A stretch of 46,389 nucleotides of DNA from Perlabentimonas sp041656735 (GCA_041656735.1 JBBACY010000022.1:1-46389), one strand, 5' to 3'; counted from the first letter of the stretch, positions 15,980-25,807 are shown. Program-made: numbers and translations. The notes: generated from the letters alone by a model not told the origin.

Positions 15980-18748
15980 ATGAACTATCAGTTTTCACGA
16001 GCAAACTTACTCTATTTTGTGCTGATACTATTAGGGATCAGCTTCTTTCAAAACAATGGAATAGCCCAGTCTAATAACTCACGTTTTGAATCTAATGTAA
16101 AATATGTAAATGGGTACAAAGTTGTTAAGGGCGAAAGACCACCAATTGACCTAGCTACTGTTCCTGTTGATGCTTTTGAGCAAGGCAAAATTTACGTAAA
16201 ATTTACCTCCGCCGCTAAGCACCTTATTAGCGATAACGAAATTGTTGCTAACCAGAAGGGGTATATTGCAACAGGGCTGAAAGGATTTGATGATTACTGT
16301 AATAAGCATAGGGTTGTCAGCGCTAAACAGTCTATTAGTAATTTATACAAGATTAATAGTAAGGCAAAGTCGCAAAAATTGAAACATGAGGCATGGGGTT
16401 TAAATTTATGGTATGAACTATCGCTAGGAGATGATGTGGATATAAAGAAAGCTGTTTCTGATTTTCAGCAGCTTGCAGAAGTTGAGATTGCTGAACCAGT
16501 TTACAAGATAAGGCTAATAGAGCCTATTTATAGTGAGGAAATTAAGCAAAGTAAAAGAACCAATTCTAAAGCTGGTGACATATGGGTGCCAAATGATGAG
16601 TACTATAAGAATAATCAGTGGCATTATAATAATACTGGGCAAGACATTGGTGGTGTAGGAACTGTGGGAGTTGATATAGATCTTGAAAAGGCGTGGGCTC
16701 TAGAAAAGGGGAATCCGAGCGTAATTGTGGCTGTAATGGACGGTGGTATAGATTTTAAGCACCCCGATCTAAATGCAAATATGTGGAGCCAAATAGGCCC
16801 CGATGGGGAGAATACAAAGCCGTGCAAGCAGAATCATGGAACGCACGTAGGCGGAACCGTTGCTGCGGTTTCAAATAATAGTATTGGTGTTGCAGGTGTT
16901 GCTGGTGGATCAGGTATTGGTGATGGCGTGCGATTAATGACCCTCGATATTTTTGAGGGAAGTCATGGACTTAATGATTTAGGATTGTATATCTACTCGG
17001 CCGATAATGGTGCTGCCATATCTCAGAATAGTTGGGGATATCAAGAACCGGGAGTTTATAACAAGTCGGCACTTGAAGGCATTGATTACTTTATAAAAAA
17101 TGGAGGGGGAGATGCGTTGCTTGAGGGAGGAATCGTAATTTTTGCAGCTGGGAACGACAACGATAATGGGAAGTGGTATCCAGCCTACTATTCGGCTACG
17201 ATGGCAGTGGCCTCATATGATAATAAGGGTAAAAAATCCTCTTTTTCAAACTATGGCAACTGGGTGGACATTACTGCACCTGGAACTAATATTTTAAGTA
17301 CATATAATGTAGATCAACCTAATGGAGAACTCAGTTATAATTTTATGTCTGGAACGTCAATGGCATGTCCCCATGTTTCGGGTGTAGCAGCTTTGGTTGT
17401 ATCGCATGCTTATGGACAGATAACCAAAACTAAACTTTGGAATGTTCTAGTTCACGGCGTTGATGATGTGTATTCAATAAACTCATCTTACAAGGGTAAG
17501 CTAGGTTCTGGTCGGTTGAATGCGTACAAAGCATTATTGAGTATACCTGATTTTTTTGCAAATATTATTATTGTTAACGAGGACGGAGAACCAATTCAGG
17601 ATCTTGAAATTAGTATTAACGGGACTAAGTACAGTTCAGACTCACAAGGTAAAATAACTCTTACATTAATGTATGGGGAATATGCTTATAAAATAAATGT
17701 CGAAGGATACAAACCAATCGAAGGTGCCTTTTCAATTATTGATTCGGATGTGAATATTGAGATAAAACCTCTTTATGATAGAAATACGGTTGATTTTGCT
17801 ATTGTTAACGAGAGTAGAGAGCCAATTCGGAATGCTGAGGTAATTGTTAACGATACTAAATTCTATTCAAATTCAGATGGGAAAGTATCACTTGTTTTAC
17901 CATCTGGTCGTTATACCTACGAAGTGAGTGCTAATGGACACATAACAACGGATAATAACTTCTCGATTTCTTATTCGGACGTGAGTATTGGGTTAGTGCT
18001 TCTTTCGGAAAACACTGACTACCCTATTATAGAAGGTGAGCAAAATGTATGCACAGGTTCTAGTGTTATTTACTCTATTCAAACCACCGATAGCGGTTTA
18101 TTTGAAGTGAAAAACGGACATATTAGTAATACCAATGGTAATTCAATACTTGTTAACTGGGAAGATGAAACTAAGGGTAAAGTTTATTTTCGATTAACGG
18201 ACCAGGATCGTTTTATTACTACCGTTTTGAAAACGGTAAACATTGATAATACCAATAGGCTTGCATTTTCTGATAAACCTAAAATTATGAAAAAAGGTAG
18301 CATACCAATACTTATTTGTACCACACCCGACCTTCAGTATAAATGGTTTATGGATAATAATGAAGTTAGTGACCAAACCCGACAGGATTATGCACCACGC
18401 GGACTAACAGGCAATTTCCGTGTTCAAACAATTGATAACAATCAATGCCCCAATACATCCGATGCCGTTTCGGTAACCAGCGTGGCAACTAGCGATATTG
18501 AGGTTAGCGTGTTTCCAAATCCAGCAAATAAGGTTTTCAACGTTAGTTTTACAAGCGAAGATACTGGTGACGGGATTATTATTATATCAAACTCATACGG
18601 CAAGGTTGTTTTTCAAGAATCTATAACCAAAAACAACCCTCGTTGGGAGAAACGCTACCAGTTAAATGAGTTAACCCAGGGGGTTTATATTGTTAAGGTA
18701 ATTTTAAATAACTCGATAACCGCTAGTTCAAGGGTAACCGTTTACTAA
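15980..18748 (+). CDS. Secreted subtilisin-family (S8) serine protease with T9SS type A sorting domain
   Basis: 922 aa. Signal peptide 1-30 (ends GIAQS); propeptide-like region to about 215; S8 catalytic domain about 220-515 with Asp254 (VMDGGIDFKHPDL), His286 (NHGTHVGG), oxyanion Asn392 (AAGNDN) and Ser460 (MSGTSMACPHVSG). Two tandem carboxypeptidase-regulatory-like repeats follow (about 522-597 and 602-677; both open with IVNE and contain EPI), then two Ig/PKD-like segments, then a type A C-terminal domain from about 843 (VFPNPANKVFNV ... GVYIVKVI). The CTD directs export by the type IX secretion system to the surface or medium. The outer-membrane barrel gene starts 20 bp downstream. Probably a protein-degrading exoenzyme; substrate unknown. 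Confidence 0.93.
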   Translation: MNYQFSRANLLYFVLILLGISFFQNNGIAQSNNSRFESNVKYVNGYKVVKGERPPIDLATVPVDAFEQGKIYVKFTSAAKHLISDNEIVANQKGYIATGLKGFDDYCNKHRVVSAKQSISNLYKINSKAKSQKLKHEAWGLNLWYELSLGDDVDIKKAVSDFQQLAEVEIAEPVYKIRLIEPIYSEEIKQSKRTNSKAGDIWVPNDEYYKNNQWHYNNTGQDIGGVGTVGVDIDLEKAWALEKGNPSVIVAVMDGGIDFKHPDLNANMWSQIGPDGENTKPCKQNHGTHVGGTVAAVSNNSIGVAGVAGGSGIGDGVRLMTLDIFEGSHGLNDLGLYIYSADNGAAISQNSWGYQEPGVYNKSALEGIDYFIKNGGGDALLEGGIVIFAAGNDNDNGKWYPAYYSATMAVASYDNKGKKSSFSNYGNWVDITAPGTNILSTYNVDQPNGELSYNFMSGTSMACPHVSGVAALVVSHAYGQITKTKLWNVLVHGVDDVYSINSSYKGKLGSGRLNAYKALLSIPDFFANIIIVNEDGEPIQDLEISINGTKYSSDSQGKITLTLMYGEYAYKINVEGYKPIEGAFSIIDSDVNIEIKPLYDRNTVDFAIVNESREPIRNAEVIVNDTKFYSNSDGKVSLVLPSGRYTYEVSANGHITTDNNFSISYSDVSIGLVLLSENTDYPIIEGEQNVCTGSSVIYSIQTTDSGLFEVKNGHISNTNGNSILVNWEDETKGKVYFRLTDQDRFITTVLKTVNIDNTNRLAFSDKPKIMKKGSIPILICTTPDLQYKWFMDNNEVSDQTRQDYAPRGLTGNFRVQTIDNNQCPNTSDAVSVTSVATSDIEVSVFPNPANKVFNVSFTSEDTGDGIIIISNSYGKVVFQESITKNNPRWEKRYQLNELTQGVYIVKVILNNSITASSRVTVY

Positions 18749-18768
18749 TATTTTAAAAACGAAACACA

Positions 18769-19659
18769 ATGAAAGTTCTAAATATACTATCAGCCCTTAC
18801 ATTAGGGTGTTTTTTAAGTGCGAATATTGCGGTTGGACAAAACTTAGAAGAACAACAAACAGCCGAACCAATAGCAGAGAACGCTTACAATCGCTTAATA
18901 GTTAGTGTTAACGCAGGATATAGCCTCAATTCATACGGTAAATCGCCCGTTTCAAGCATTCCAGAATGGTCAAAAAATATGGGTTCAGGTATTGTTCCCA
19001 GTCTTAACCTTACCTACTTGTTTACAAAAAACTTAGGTGCAGGACTTGGGTTTAAGTATACCTCATCATCAACTGGTTACACAGTTAAAGGTTTTGGAGT
19101 AGAATTAGAAACCCTTTTTATTGACCAGGACGACTCTTTCAAGTCGTATTACCCAATTTACGAGAATGTTAACATTACCGAAACCAATTATTTTAGAGGG
19201 TTTGATATTCCTGTATATGCATACTACCAAAACTCGGTTAGCGTATTGAATTACTTCGTAACCGCAGGATTTATGTATTCTTCAATTACCGAAACGTCTT
19301 ATAGGTTAGATGGTACCTTAACGCGTAAGGGTAGATATCCTGATGTTAACGCGGTTCTTGAGAATTACCCTGAGTATAATTATGGCGATTTGGTATATAC
19401 CAATAGTGATCTTAGTAAACCTATACCAGGAGTTAAGCAAGCGTTCTCGCTTATGCTAGGTGTAGGAGTAAGTTATGAGGTTGTTCAAAATATTGCCGTA
19501 AAGGTTGGTGTAACAGGGGTATATGGTCTAAGCAATATATCGGAACCTTTACCCAATACATTCAATACTTTTCATACGAGCACTATTTCGAACCTAAGCA
19601 CAACGCTAAACTCAATTGTGTTTGAAGTTGGCGTTTCGTATAGTTTTTTGAGTAAGTAA
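18769..19659 (+). CDS. Outer-membrane beta-barrel protein, unknown function
   Basis: 296 aa with signal peptide 1-23 (ends AVGQN). The rest alternates polar and hydrophobic residues with Gly/aromatic strands (VSVNAGYSLNSYG, LNLTYLFTKNLGAGLGFKY, LMLGVGVSYEVV) and ends in a strand FEVGVSYSFLSK, as in 8-stranded OMP barrels. The adjacency to a T9SS substrate protease, with only 20 bp between, suggests one transcript, but no PorT or other named T9SS component is recognised. Confidence 0.7.
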   Translation: MKVLNILSALTLGCFLSANIAVGQNLEEQQTAEPIAENAYNRLIVSVNAGYSLNSYGKSPVSSIPEWSKNMGSGIVPSLNLTYLFTKNLGAGLGFKYTSSSTGYTVKGFGVELETLFIDQDDSFKSYYPIYENVNITETNYFRGFDIPVYAYYQNSVSVLNYFVTAGFMYSSITETSYRLDGTLTRKGRYPDVNAVLENYPEYNYGDLVYTNSDLSKPIPGVKQAFSLMLGVGVSYEVVQNIAVKVGVTGVYGLSNISEPLPNTFNTFHTSTISNLSTTLNSIVFEVGVSYSFLSK

Positions 19660-19673
19660 CTAATTTGTTTACT

Positions 19674-19720
19674 AGAGCTGTATACAAAGGATTAAGCCAT
19701 TGTATACAGCTCTTTGTTTT
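19674..19720 (+). terminator. Terminator after the outer-membrane barrel gene
   Basis: A perfect 14-bp stem (arms 19674-19687 and 19700-19713, GAGCTGTATAC / GTATACAGCTC core), 12-nt loop, then TTGTTTT. Confidence 0.75.
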
Positions 19721-19864
19721 ATAATATTTTAGCCAGAATAGCATATATAAACATTTTTGTGACTGCGTTTGTGTGTATCGATTTTGCTTTATAAGCCCTG
19801 TTTCAATCCTAGTATACAATGTAATTTGCCCAAATCGGGTCGACATATTATTAGTAGTTTTTGC

Positions 19865-19872
19865 TATCTTTG
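19865..19872 (+). promoter_or_regulatory. Promoter -7 element of lolD
   Basis: TATCTTTG, 19 bp before the ATG at 19892. No TTG at standard distance. Confidence 0.4.
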
Positions 19873-19891
19873 TAACTCAATGTAAACTATT

Positions 19892-20542
19892 ATGATAAGA
19901 GTTGAAAAAATTGTTAAATCCTTTGGTAATCTTACCGTTTTAAAAGGGGTTGATATTGAAATACCTGCCGAAAAGGTTATTGCCATCGTAGGACCTAGCG
20001 GTGCTGGCAAAACCACCCTGCTGCAAATTATGGGAACACTGAGTCAGCCAGATTCGGGAAGTGTTTTTATCGATAATATTAACGTATCAAAACTTAACGA
20101 GAAGAGTTTGGCGGCTTTTCGCAACCAAAATATAGGATTTGTATTTCAGTTTCATCATCTTTTACCAGAGTTTAACGCAATTGAAAATGTTTGCATTCCA
20201 GGGTTTATTGCCCGAAAACCTAAAGATGTAGTTGAGAAAAGGGCGAAAGAGCTGCTTACTTTTCTGGGTCTTGCCGATAGGATGGATCATAAGCCTTCGG
20301 AGCTTTCTGGCGGAGAGCAACAACGGGTAGCGGTAGCCAGAGCGCTTATAAATGAGCCTAAAGTGATACTGGCCGATGAGCCTTCGGGAAACCTCGATTC
20401 GAAAAACAAGGATGAGCTTCACCAGCTGTTTTTTACCCTACGCGATAAGATGAAGCAAACCTTTGTTGTGGTTACACACGATAAAAGTTTGGCATCCATT
20501 GCCGATATTCAGCTTACAATGAACGATGGTCTATTTGTGTAG
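19892..20542 (+). CDS. lolD: LolD-like ABC transporter ATP-binding protein
   Basis: 216 aa ATPase: Walker A GPSGAGKTT (about 34-42), Q-loop FVFQFHHLLPEF, signature LSGGEQQRVAVARAL and Walker B VILADEPSGNLDS. The EFNAIENV after the Q-loop and the short length fit the LolD/MacB-type family, which drives lipoprotein release from the inner membrane with LolC/E permeases. No permease gene is adjacent, so the partner is elsewhere and LolD versus another MacB-type role is not certain. The stop codon overlaps the next GTG by one base. Confidence 0.8.
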   Translation: MIRVEKIVKSFGNLTVLKGVDIEIPAEKVIAIVGPSGAGKTTLLQIMGTLSQPDSGSVFIDNINVSKLNEKSLAAFRNQNIGFVFQFHHLLPEFNAIENVCIPGFIARKPKDVVEKRAKELLTFLGLADRMDHKPSELSGGEQQRVAVARALINEPKVILADEPSGNLDSKNKDELHQLFFTLRDKMKQTFVVVTHDKSLASIADIQLTMNDGLFV

Positions 20543-21318
20543 TGACTAAAATTTGCCCCAACGATTTAAAAGATTTTCTAGACGAGAAGTATTCGTTATA
20601 TGCTTCGCCTAGGTTTATTGAAACCGACCCTATTCAAATTCCTCGTAGCTTCTCAAAAAAGGAGGATATCGAAATATCAGGTTTTCTAACTGCTACCATT
20701 GCCTGGGGGCAACGACCGCAAATTATCAAGTCGGCTAAGAGGTTGATGCAACTTATGGATAATTCTCCCTTCGAGTTTATTACTCAGGCGCATTTAAAAG
20801 ATATTGCAAGCCTTTCAGCATTTTACTACCGAACTTTTAATGGCATCGACTGCATTGCTTTTTTACAGTCGTTGCAATATATATACAAACACCAACAAGG
20901 CCTTGAGAGTATTTTTGCTCAAAGTTTTACCGAAACACAATCTGTGAAGGGAGCAATTAGCGGCTTTCGGGCGGCGTTTACGCAAACCGACTTTCCTCCT
21001 CGTTCATTTAAGCACATCTCAAATCCTATGGCTGGTTCTGCTGCTAAACGACTAAATATGTATTTGCGATGGATGGTAAGACCCCCAAAGGAGAATGTTG
21101 ACTTTGGCCTGTGGAAGTCAATTCCGACCTCGGCACTTATGCTTCCGCTCGATGTGCATTCGGGCAGAGTAGCTAGGAAACTAGGTTTACTTAATCAAAA
21201 CCAAAGCAATTGGAAGGCGGTTGAAGAGGTTACAGCAAAACTTAGTACCTTCGATGCTTGTGATCCGATAAAATATGATTTTGCGCTGTTTGGACTAGGA
21301 GTTTTTGAGAAATTTTAA
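20542..21318 (+). CDS. DUF2400 / TIGR02757 family protein
   Basis: 258 aa. The start is GTG, overlapping the lolD stop by one base. Family marks are YASPRFIETDPIQIPRSF, the FLTATIAWGQR stretch, NPMAGSAAKRLNMYLRWMVR and the C-terminal FALFGLGVFEKF. The RLNMYLRWMVR element and helical make-up recall HhH-GPD DNA glycosylase-like folds, but the catalytic role is unknown; I state no function. Translational coupling to lolD and a 5-bp gap to trmN6 put it in a three-gene operon. Confidence 0.85.
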   Translation: MTKICPNDLKDFLDEKYSLYASPRFIETDPIQIPRSFSKKEDIEISGFLTATIAWGQRPQIIKSAKRLMQLMDNSPFEFITQAHLKDIASLSAFYYRTFNGIDCIAFLQSLQYIYKHQQGLESIFAQSFTETQSVKGAISGFRAAFTQTDFPPRSFKHISNPMAGSAAKRLNMYLRWMVRPPKENVDFGLWKSIPTSALMLPLDVHSGRVARKLGLLNQNQSNWKAVEEVTAKLSTFDACDPIKYDFALFGLGVFEKF

Positions 21319-21323
21319 TCAGT

Positions 21324-22034
21324 ATGTCGAATCAGTTCTTCCGATTTAAAGAGTTTACGGTTGTGCAAGAGAAGGCCGCTATGAAAGTTGGCACCGATGG
21401 TGTTATGCTTGGCGCCTGGACAAACATTGGCAGTGCCAATAGGATTCTTGATATTGGTACAGGAACAGGCCTAATTGCCCTTATGCTCGCCCAGCGATGT
21501 AATGCCCAAATTGATGCAGTTGAGGTTGACGAACCTTCTGCACAGCAGGCAGGAGAGAATGTTGCAAACAGCAAGTGGAGTAGCAGAATTAATATTATTT
21601 GCAATTCCTTTCAGTGTTTTGCAAAAGAGGCAAATCAAAAATACGAACTTATCGTTTCCAATCCACCATATTTTGTTAACTCGCTTAAATCGCCCGAAGT
21701 TGCAAGAACTGTTGCTCGCCATAATGAGCTCCTACCGCACGATGAACTTATTGAGGGTGTTAATGCTATCCTAACAGATGAGGGTAGGTTTGCTGGTATT
21801 TTTCCCTATATAGAGGGGAATGTTTTTGTGGCAAAAGCCTCAAATTATGGCTTGTTTTGTACAAAACGGATAAATGTACTGGGTAAGGTAAATGGTCCCG
21901 TAAAACGTTTGCTTTTAGAGTTTGAGCGAAAGCCTAAAGCGTTGGTTGAAGAAACGTTTTGTATAAGGGGAGCCAGCGGTGAATACTCGCCTGAGTATAT
22001 TAAGCTAACCAAGGATTTTTACTTAGCTTTTTAG
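21324..22034 (+). CDS. trmN6: tRNA1(Val) (adenine37-N6)-methyltransferase
   Basis: 236 aa SAM methyltransferase of the YfiC/TrmN6 type. The N-terminus FRFKEFTVVQEKAAMKVGTDGVMLGAW is diagnostic; SAM motif ILDIGTGTGLIALML (about 42-56), and the catalytic NPPYF near residue 114 for N6-adenine methylation. It modifies A37 of tRNA-Val in E. coli. It closes the lolD operon and is followed by a terminator shared with the converging pntB. Confidence 0.92.
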   Translation: MSNQFFRFKEFTVVQEKAAMKVGTDGVMLGAWTNIGSANRILDIGTGTGLIALMLAQRCNAQIDAVEVDEPSAQQAGENVANSKWSSRINIICNSFQCFAKEANQKYELIVSNPPYFVNSLKSPEVARTVARHNELLPHDELIEGVNAILTDEGRFAGIFPYIEGNVFVAKASNYGLFCTKRINVLGKVNGPVKRLLLEFERKPKALVEETFCIRGASGEYSPEYIKLTKDFYLAF

Positions 22035-22100
22035 ATGGTTGGCAATAAGTTTAGCCAAATTATAAAACCAATTTACAGTTCCTTGCTAACCTGGCAAAAC

Positions 22101-22130
22101 AATAAAGCCCTGAAATTCCAGGGCTTTATT
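22101..22130. terminator. Terminator between convergent trmN6 and pntB
   Basis: A perfect 12-bp stem AATAAAGCCCTG / CAGGGCTTTATT with a 6-nt loop. A/T-rich ends on both arms allow action in both directions. Confidence 0.7.
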
Positions 22131-22189
22131 GGTCTAAATACTATTTTAGCAGCTAATCTGTAATTCCTATTCAATTTATTATAGTAGTC

Positions 22190-23623
22190 TTAAATTTTGT
22201 TCAATAGCTCTGTAAGCGTTTGTGCAGCATCACCCTGAACTATCGCAACACCTGTTTTACGTTTGTAAATAGGGTTGTCAACTCCAGAATACCCAGGCTG
22301 TAAATCGTAATTAAAAACTACGATATTCTTACACTGGTCTACGTTTAAAATGGGCATTCCATAAATAGGAGTTCCCTCTGCATGCCTTGCTGCGGGGTTC
22401 AATACATCATTTGCTCCAATAACAATGGTTACATCTACATCCTTAAACTCATTGTTTACCTCATCCATTTCATAAACATCGTCAAAGGCAACGCCAGCTT
22501 CAACCAGTAAAACATCCATATGCCCTGGCATACGTCCAGCAACTGGGTGAATTGCATATTTTACGGTAGCACCGTTGGCTTTCATTTTTTTAGCCAAATT
22601 GTTTACAAGATGCTGTGCTTGAGCAAGTGCCATACCATATCCGGGAACGATAATTGCCGTTTTGGCATTCTTTATTACCTCCACTGGGTCGATAGCCACT
22701 TGTTCCTCTGTTGATTCCTGAACTACCTCAGGTGCAGCAACTTCGGCTCCTGCTTTGCTGCTTTTGGCAGCAGTTTTACCTAGCATAATATCCATCAGGC
22801 TGCGGTTCATTGCCTTGCACATAACCTGTGTAAGGAAAAGTCCCGAAGCACCAACAATACCCCCAACGGATACTAGCAACACGTCGCCAATGGCAAAACC
22901 AGCAACGGCAGCAGCAACTCCACTAAGGCTGTTGAGCAATGAAATGGTAATGGGCATATCGGCACCTCCCACGCGAATGGAGAACACGATGCCGAATGCA
23001 GATGCAATTAGTATGGTTGCTACTAGCATTACTGCAGTTGAGGTAAGACTGAAAAAGCCACCTAAAACAATCAGTATTAGTAATATAATTAGTAACCCCA
23101 TTGAGGCAACTTGATGGAAAGGGAGAATCACAGGCTTTTGCGAAAGCACTTTGTGTAATTTTCCTGCGGCTACCAAGCTACCAAATAGAGTAATACTACC
23201 TATTGCAATGGCAAGCGATGCGGTAGTTCTTCCAAATAAATCGGTACCGTAGTAAAGGTCAATAAAGACGAACGATGCTACAATAGCCGATGCAGCGCCA
23301 CCTACTCCGTTAAGCAGGGCCACTAGCTGAGGCATTTGAATCATCTTAACCCTTTTTGCCATTATCAAACCGATTATTAAGCCAATAACCACAGCAGGAT
23401 AAATAAGCCAAACAGGGAGTAACTCGTTCTGAATAAGCGTGATAATAATACCAGTGGCAACTGCCAGTGCGCTAATTTTATTACCCAGTTGAGCAGTTTC
23501 TACTTTGCTCATTAAGTGAATTCCAACTAGCACAGCAATGGATAGTATTCCGCATAATGCATAATAAATACCAGCTGACAATGGATTTATCATAGAGGAA
23601 CTCAATAGTATAAAGTTGTTCAT
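22190..23623 (-). CDS. pntB: NAD(P) transhydrogenase subunit beta
   Basis: 477 aa. About nine hydrophobic helices in residues 1-270, a variable linker with Ala/Glu, then the NADP(H)-binding domain III with VPGYGMALAQAQ (about 325-336), GRMPGHMDVLLVEAGV, IGANDVLNPAA and GYSGVDNP. It couples proton entry to hydride transfer from NADH to NADP+, supplying NADPH. The third gene of the pnt operon, 103 bp from the middle gene. Confidence 0.96.
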   Translation of the reverse strand: MNNFILLSSSMINPLSAGIYYALCGILSIAVLVGIHLMSKVETAQLGNKISALAVATGIIITLIQNELLPVWLIYPAVVIGLIIGLIMAKRVKMIQMPQLVALLNGVGGAASAIVASFVFIDLYYGTDLFGRTTASLAIAIGSITLFGSLVAAGKLHKVLSQKPVILPFHQVASMGLLIILLILIVLGGFFSLTSTAVMLVATILIASAFGIVFSIRVGGADMPITISLLNSLSGVAAAVAGFAIGDVLLVSVGGIVGASGLFLTQVMCKAMNRSLMDIMLGKTAAKSSKAGAEVAAPEVVQESTEEQVAIDPVEVIKNAKTAIIVPGYGMALAQAQHLVNNLAKKMKANGATVKYAIHPVAGRMPGHMDVLLVEAGVAFDDVYEMDEVNNEFKDVDVTIVIGANDVLNPAARHAEGTPIYGMPILNVDQCKNIVVFNYDLQPGYSGVDNPIYKRKTGVAIVQGDAAQTLTELLNKI

Positions 23624-23726
23624 TTCTACAAATTGTTTATTGATTAAAGTAACTTATAAAACTTTCCTGTACTGGTTGTCATTGTGCAGGTTGGTTTCAT
23701 TCTATCAATTCTTCTTTTTAAGGAAA

Positions 23727-24044
23727 TTATGCGATGGGTGTTTCGTCATTCTGTTTCTTTCCGAACATTTTTAACATTCGGTTAGTTACAGAGAAACCAC
23801 CCGCCACATTAATCATAGCCAAAATAATAGCTAGGCTTCCAAAAATGTATCCTACAACTGGTTCGTCGCTTTTAAGCGCAATACCTGTGGAAATTAATGC
23901 CCCAAGGATTGTAATTCCTGACAAAGCATTCATTCCCGACATCAATGGCGTGTGCAAACGGCTTGGTACATTGTTAATTAGTAGGTAACCAACAATTGTT
24001 GCAACTAAAAAAACGCCTATTAAAATATATTGTATTAATTCCAT
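23727..24044 (-). CDS. pntAB: NAD(P) transhydrogenase alpha subunit, membrane part
   Basis: 105 aa with three to four hydrophobic helices; IGVFLVATIVGYLLI, TPLMSGMNALSGI and IILAMINVAGGFSVTNRML match domain II of the alpha subunit. Its separation from the NAD-binding part gives the three-polypeptide layout known from Rhodospirillum rubrum (PntAA, PntAB, PntB). In E. coli these two parts are fused. It sits between pntA and pntB. Confidence 0.95.
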   Translation of the reverse strand: MELIQYILIGVFLVATIVGYLLINNVPSRLHTPLMSGMNALSGITILGALISTGIALKSDEPVVGYIFGSLAIILAMINVAGGFSVTNRMLKMFGKKQNDETPIA

Positions 24045-24088
24045 ATCACTACTCTATCATTTATAAAAGTTTACTAAAAGGTATCTAT

Positions 24089-25252
24089 TTAGTTTAAGCC
24101 CATGGCCTCTAAAGTTCCTTTGTGAACAATTTTGCCATCTTTGGTAACTAGAATTGAAGAAACAATCTCATCGGATTCATCCAATTTTATTTCTCCATCT
24201 TTAATTAAGAACTCTAGCAGGTTATAGATGTTTTTAGAGAACATAATGGTTGAACTTGTTGATAGCATACCTGGAATATTTTTAATTCCCTGTATGGTAA
24301 CATCGTGTTTTACTTCTACTTCGCCTGGGGTTGTAATGTCGCAGTTTCCTCCTTGGTCAATTGAAATGTCTACAATACAGCTACCAGATTGCATTTCTTT
24401 CACCATCTCTTCGGTAACCAAAATAGGGGCAACTTTACCTAAAATTAGGGCTGAGCAGAATATGATGTCGGCCTTTAGAATGGTTTCTTTAAGGTTCTCA
24501 CGTTCTATCTGTAGCCATTTTTCAGGAAGTTTGTTGGCGTGCTTTCCGTCTGCACTTACTGCAATTTCTTCTGGTACACCAGTTTCAACGATGGTTGCTC
24601 CTAAAGATTCAGCGTTTTTGTTAGCCTCTGGACGAATATCAGCAGAAAAAACAGAAGCACCTAGGCCTTTAGCAGTTGCAATTGCACGAAGTCCCGCAAC
24701 ACCAGTACCAATTACCAGAACGGTTGCTGGTCTTAATCTACCAACGGCACTAGTAACAAAAGGCATAAACTTGCTTATGTCGTTAACAGCCATTATCATT
24801 CCCTTGTATCCAGCGCATGAACTCATTGAAGATAGGGCGTCCATAGACTGTGCCCTGCTGATGCGGGGTATACCGTCTAGTGTGAGGCCAATAACTTCTT
24901 TTTCGGCCATGTGTTTTACCATTTGATGGTTTGGAGGAGAGGCTGGGTGAATGAAAGTGATTAAGTACTGACCCTTGTGCATCATATCAATTTCATGCTT
25001 GTTTTTCTCCATGTTAAATTGGGGTTCTTTCACCTTCAAAATAACATCCGATTGAGAAAAAATCTCTTCCACGTTTGTTACAATTTCTGCTCCAGCATCC
25101 TTGTAATCCTGATCAGCATAGTGTGAGCCAACGCCAGCTCCTTCTTCGAACAGTACTTTTGCTCCGCCATCAACCATTTTTTTAACGGTTTCGGGGATGG
25201 CTGATACACGTTTCTCTCCGTGCATTATTTCCCTAGGTATTCCTATTATCAT
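24089..25252 (-). CDS. pntAA: NAD(P) transhydrogenase alpha subunit, NAD(H)-binding part
   Basis: 387 aa soluble domain I. Key features: IPREIMHGEKRVSAIPETV at the N-terminus, the RQD loop in PRISRAQSMDALSS (about 130-143), the NAD Rossmann motif VIGTGVAGLRAIATAKGLGA, and VDISIDQGGNCD. It is the first gene of the operon, 44 bp before the membrane part, with a TACTTTTG promoter upstream. Confidence 0.96.
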   Translation of the reverse strand: MIIGIPREIMHGEKRVSAIPETVKKMVDGGAKVLFEEGAGVGSHYADQDYKDAGAEIVTNVEEIFSQSDVILKVKEPQFNMEKNKHEIDMMHKGQYLITFIHPASPPNHQMVKHMAEKEVIGLTLDGIPRISRAQSMDALSSMSSCAGYKGMIMAVNDISKFMPFVTSAVGRLRPATVLVIGTGVAGLRAIATAKGLGASVFSADIRPEANKNAESLGATIVETGVPEEIAVSADGKHANKLPEKWLQIERENLKETILKADIIFCSALILGKVAPILVTEEMVKEMQSGSCIVDISIDQGGNCDITTPGEVEVKHDVTIQGIKNIPGMLSTSSTIMFSKNIYNLLEFLIKDGEIKLDESDEIVSSILVTKDGKIVHKGTLEAMGLN

Positions 25253-25282
25253 TTCGCGAAATTTTTATGTGTTTAAAGTGTT

Positions 25283-25290
25283 CAAAAGTA
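25283..25290 (-). promoter_or_regulatory. Promoter -7 element of the pnt operon
   Basis: Minus strand TACTTTTG (TAnnTTTG), 30 bp upstream of the pntAA ATG. Confidence 0.45.
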
Positions 25291-25342
25291 ACTATATTAT
25301 GAATGATATAAAAAGATAAAACTCACCAAATATTTTAAAGAA

Positions 25343-25762
25343 TTATTGCGCTAACTGTTCAACATTAGGAGGCTTAACCACTCCTGTAACTCGTAGGTAA
25401 ACACTTTGAGGTGTTCCGCTTGAGGTTACTACAACGGATTTACTAAATGCTCCCTGTAAGCGAGTATTGTATTTAACCTTAACCTCGCCTTTAGCTCCTG
25501 GTTTAATAGGATCTTTTGTCCAATCGGGGGTTGTGCACCCACACGATGCTCTCACAGTATTAATAATAAGTGGCTCTGTCCCTTTGTTTGAGAAAGTAAA
25601 TGAGCAAACTCCTTCGCTGCCATAGTCAATTTGACCAAAATCAAATACAATTGATTCAAATTCAATGGTAATAGGTTCAATTAGTATGGTATTGGAGTTA
25701 TCCTGAGCCCATAGCCCAAGACTTGTAAGGAGGATTACACCAAAGAGGGCTAATTTCTTCAT
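25343..25762 (-). CDS. DUF1573 exported protein
   Basis: 139 aa, signal peptide 1-19 (ends GLWAQ). The DUF1573 Ig-like domain shows as FDFGQIDYGSEGVCSFTF, GTEPLIINTVRASCGCT and GAKGEVKVKYNT. The SCGC cysteine pair is typical. Function is unknown for the family; members are periplasmic or surface proteins common in Bacteroidota. It stands alone, between the pnt operon and the lipoprotein pair. Confidence 0.88.
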   Translation of the reverse strand: MKKLALFGVILLTSLGLWAQDNSNTILIEPITIEFESIVFDFGQIDYGSEGVCSFTFSNKGTEPLIINTVRASCGCTTPDWTKDPIKPGAKGEVKVKYNTRLQGAFSKSVVVTSSGTPQSVYLRVTGVVKPPNVEQLAQ

Positions 25763-25807
25763 TAATAAACCAGAGTTTACTTTTTCGTACTTTTATGTTT
25801 GAGATGG

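Noticed and set aside
24228..24926. 232-codon plus frame opposite pntAA
   Set aside because: Antisense shadow of a clearly identified gene, Ser/Ile-rich without a domain.
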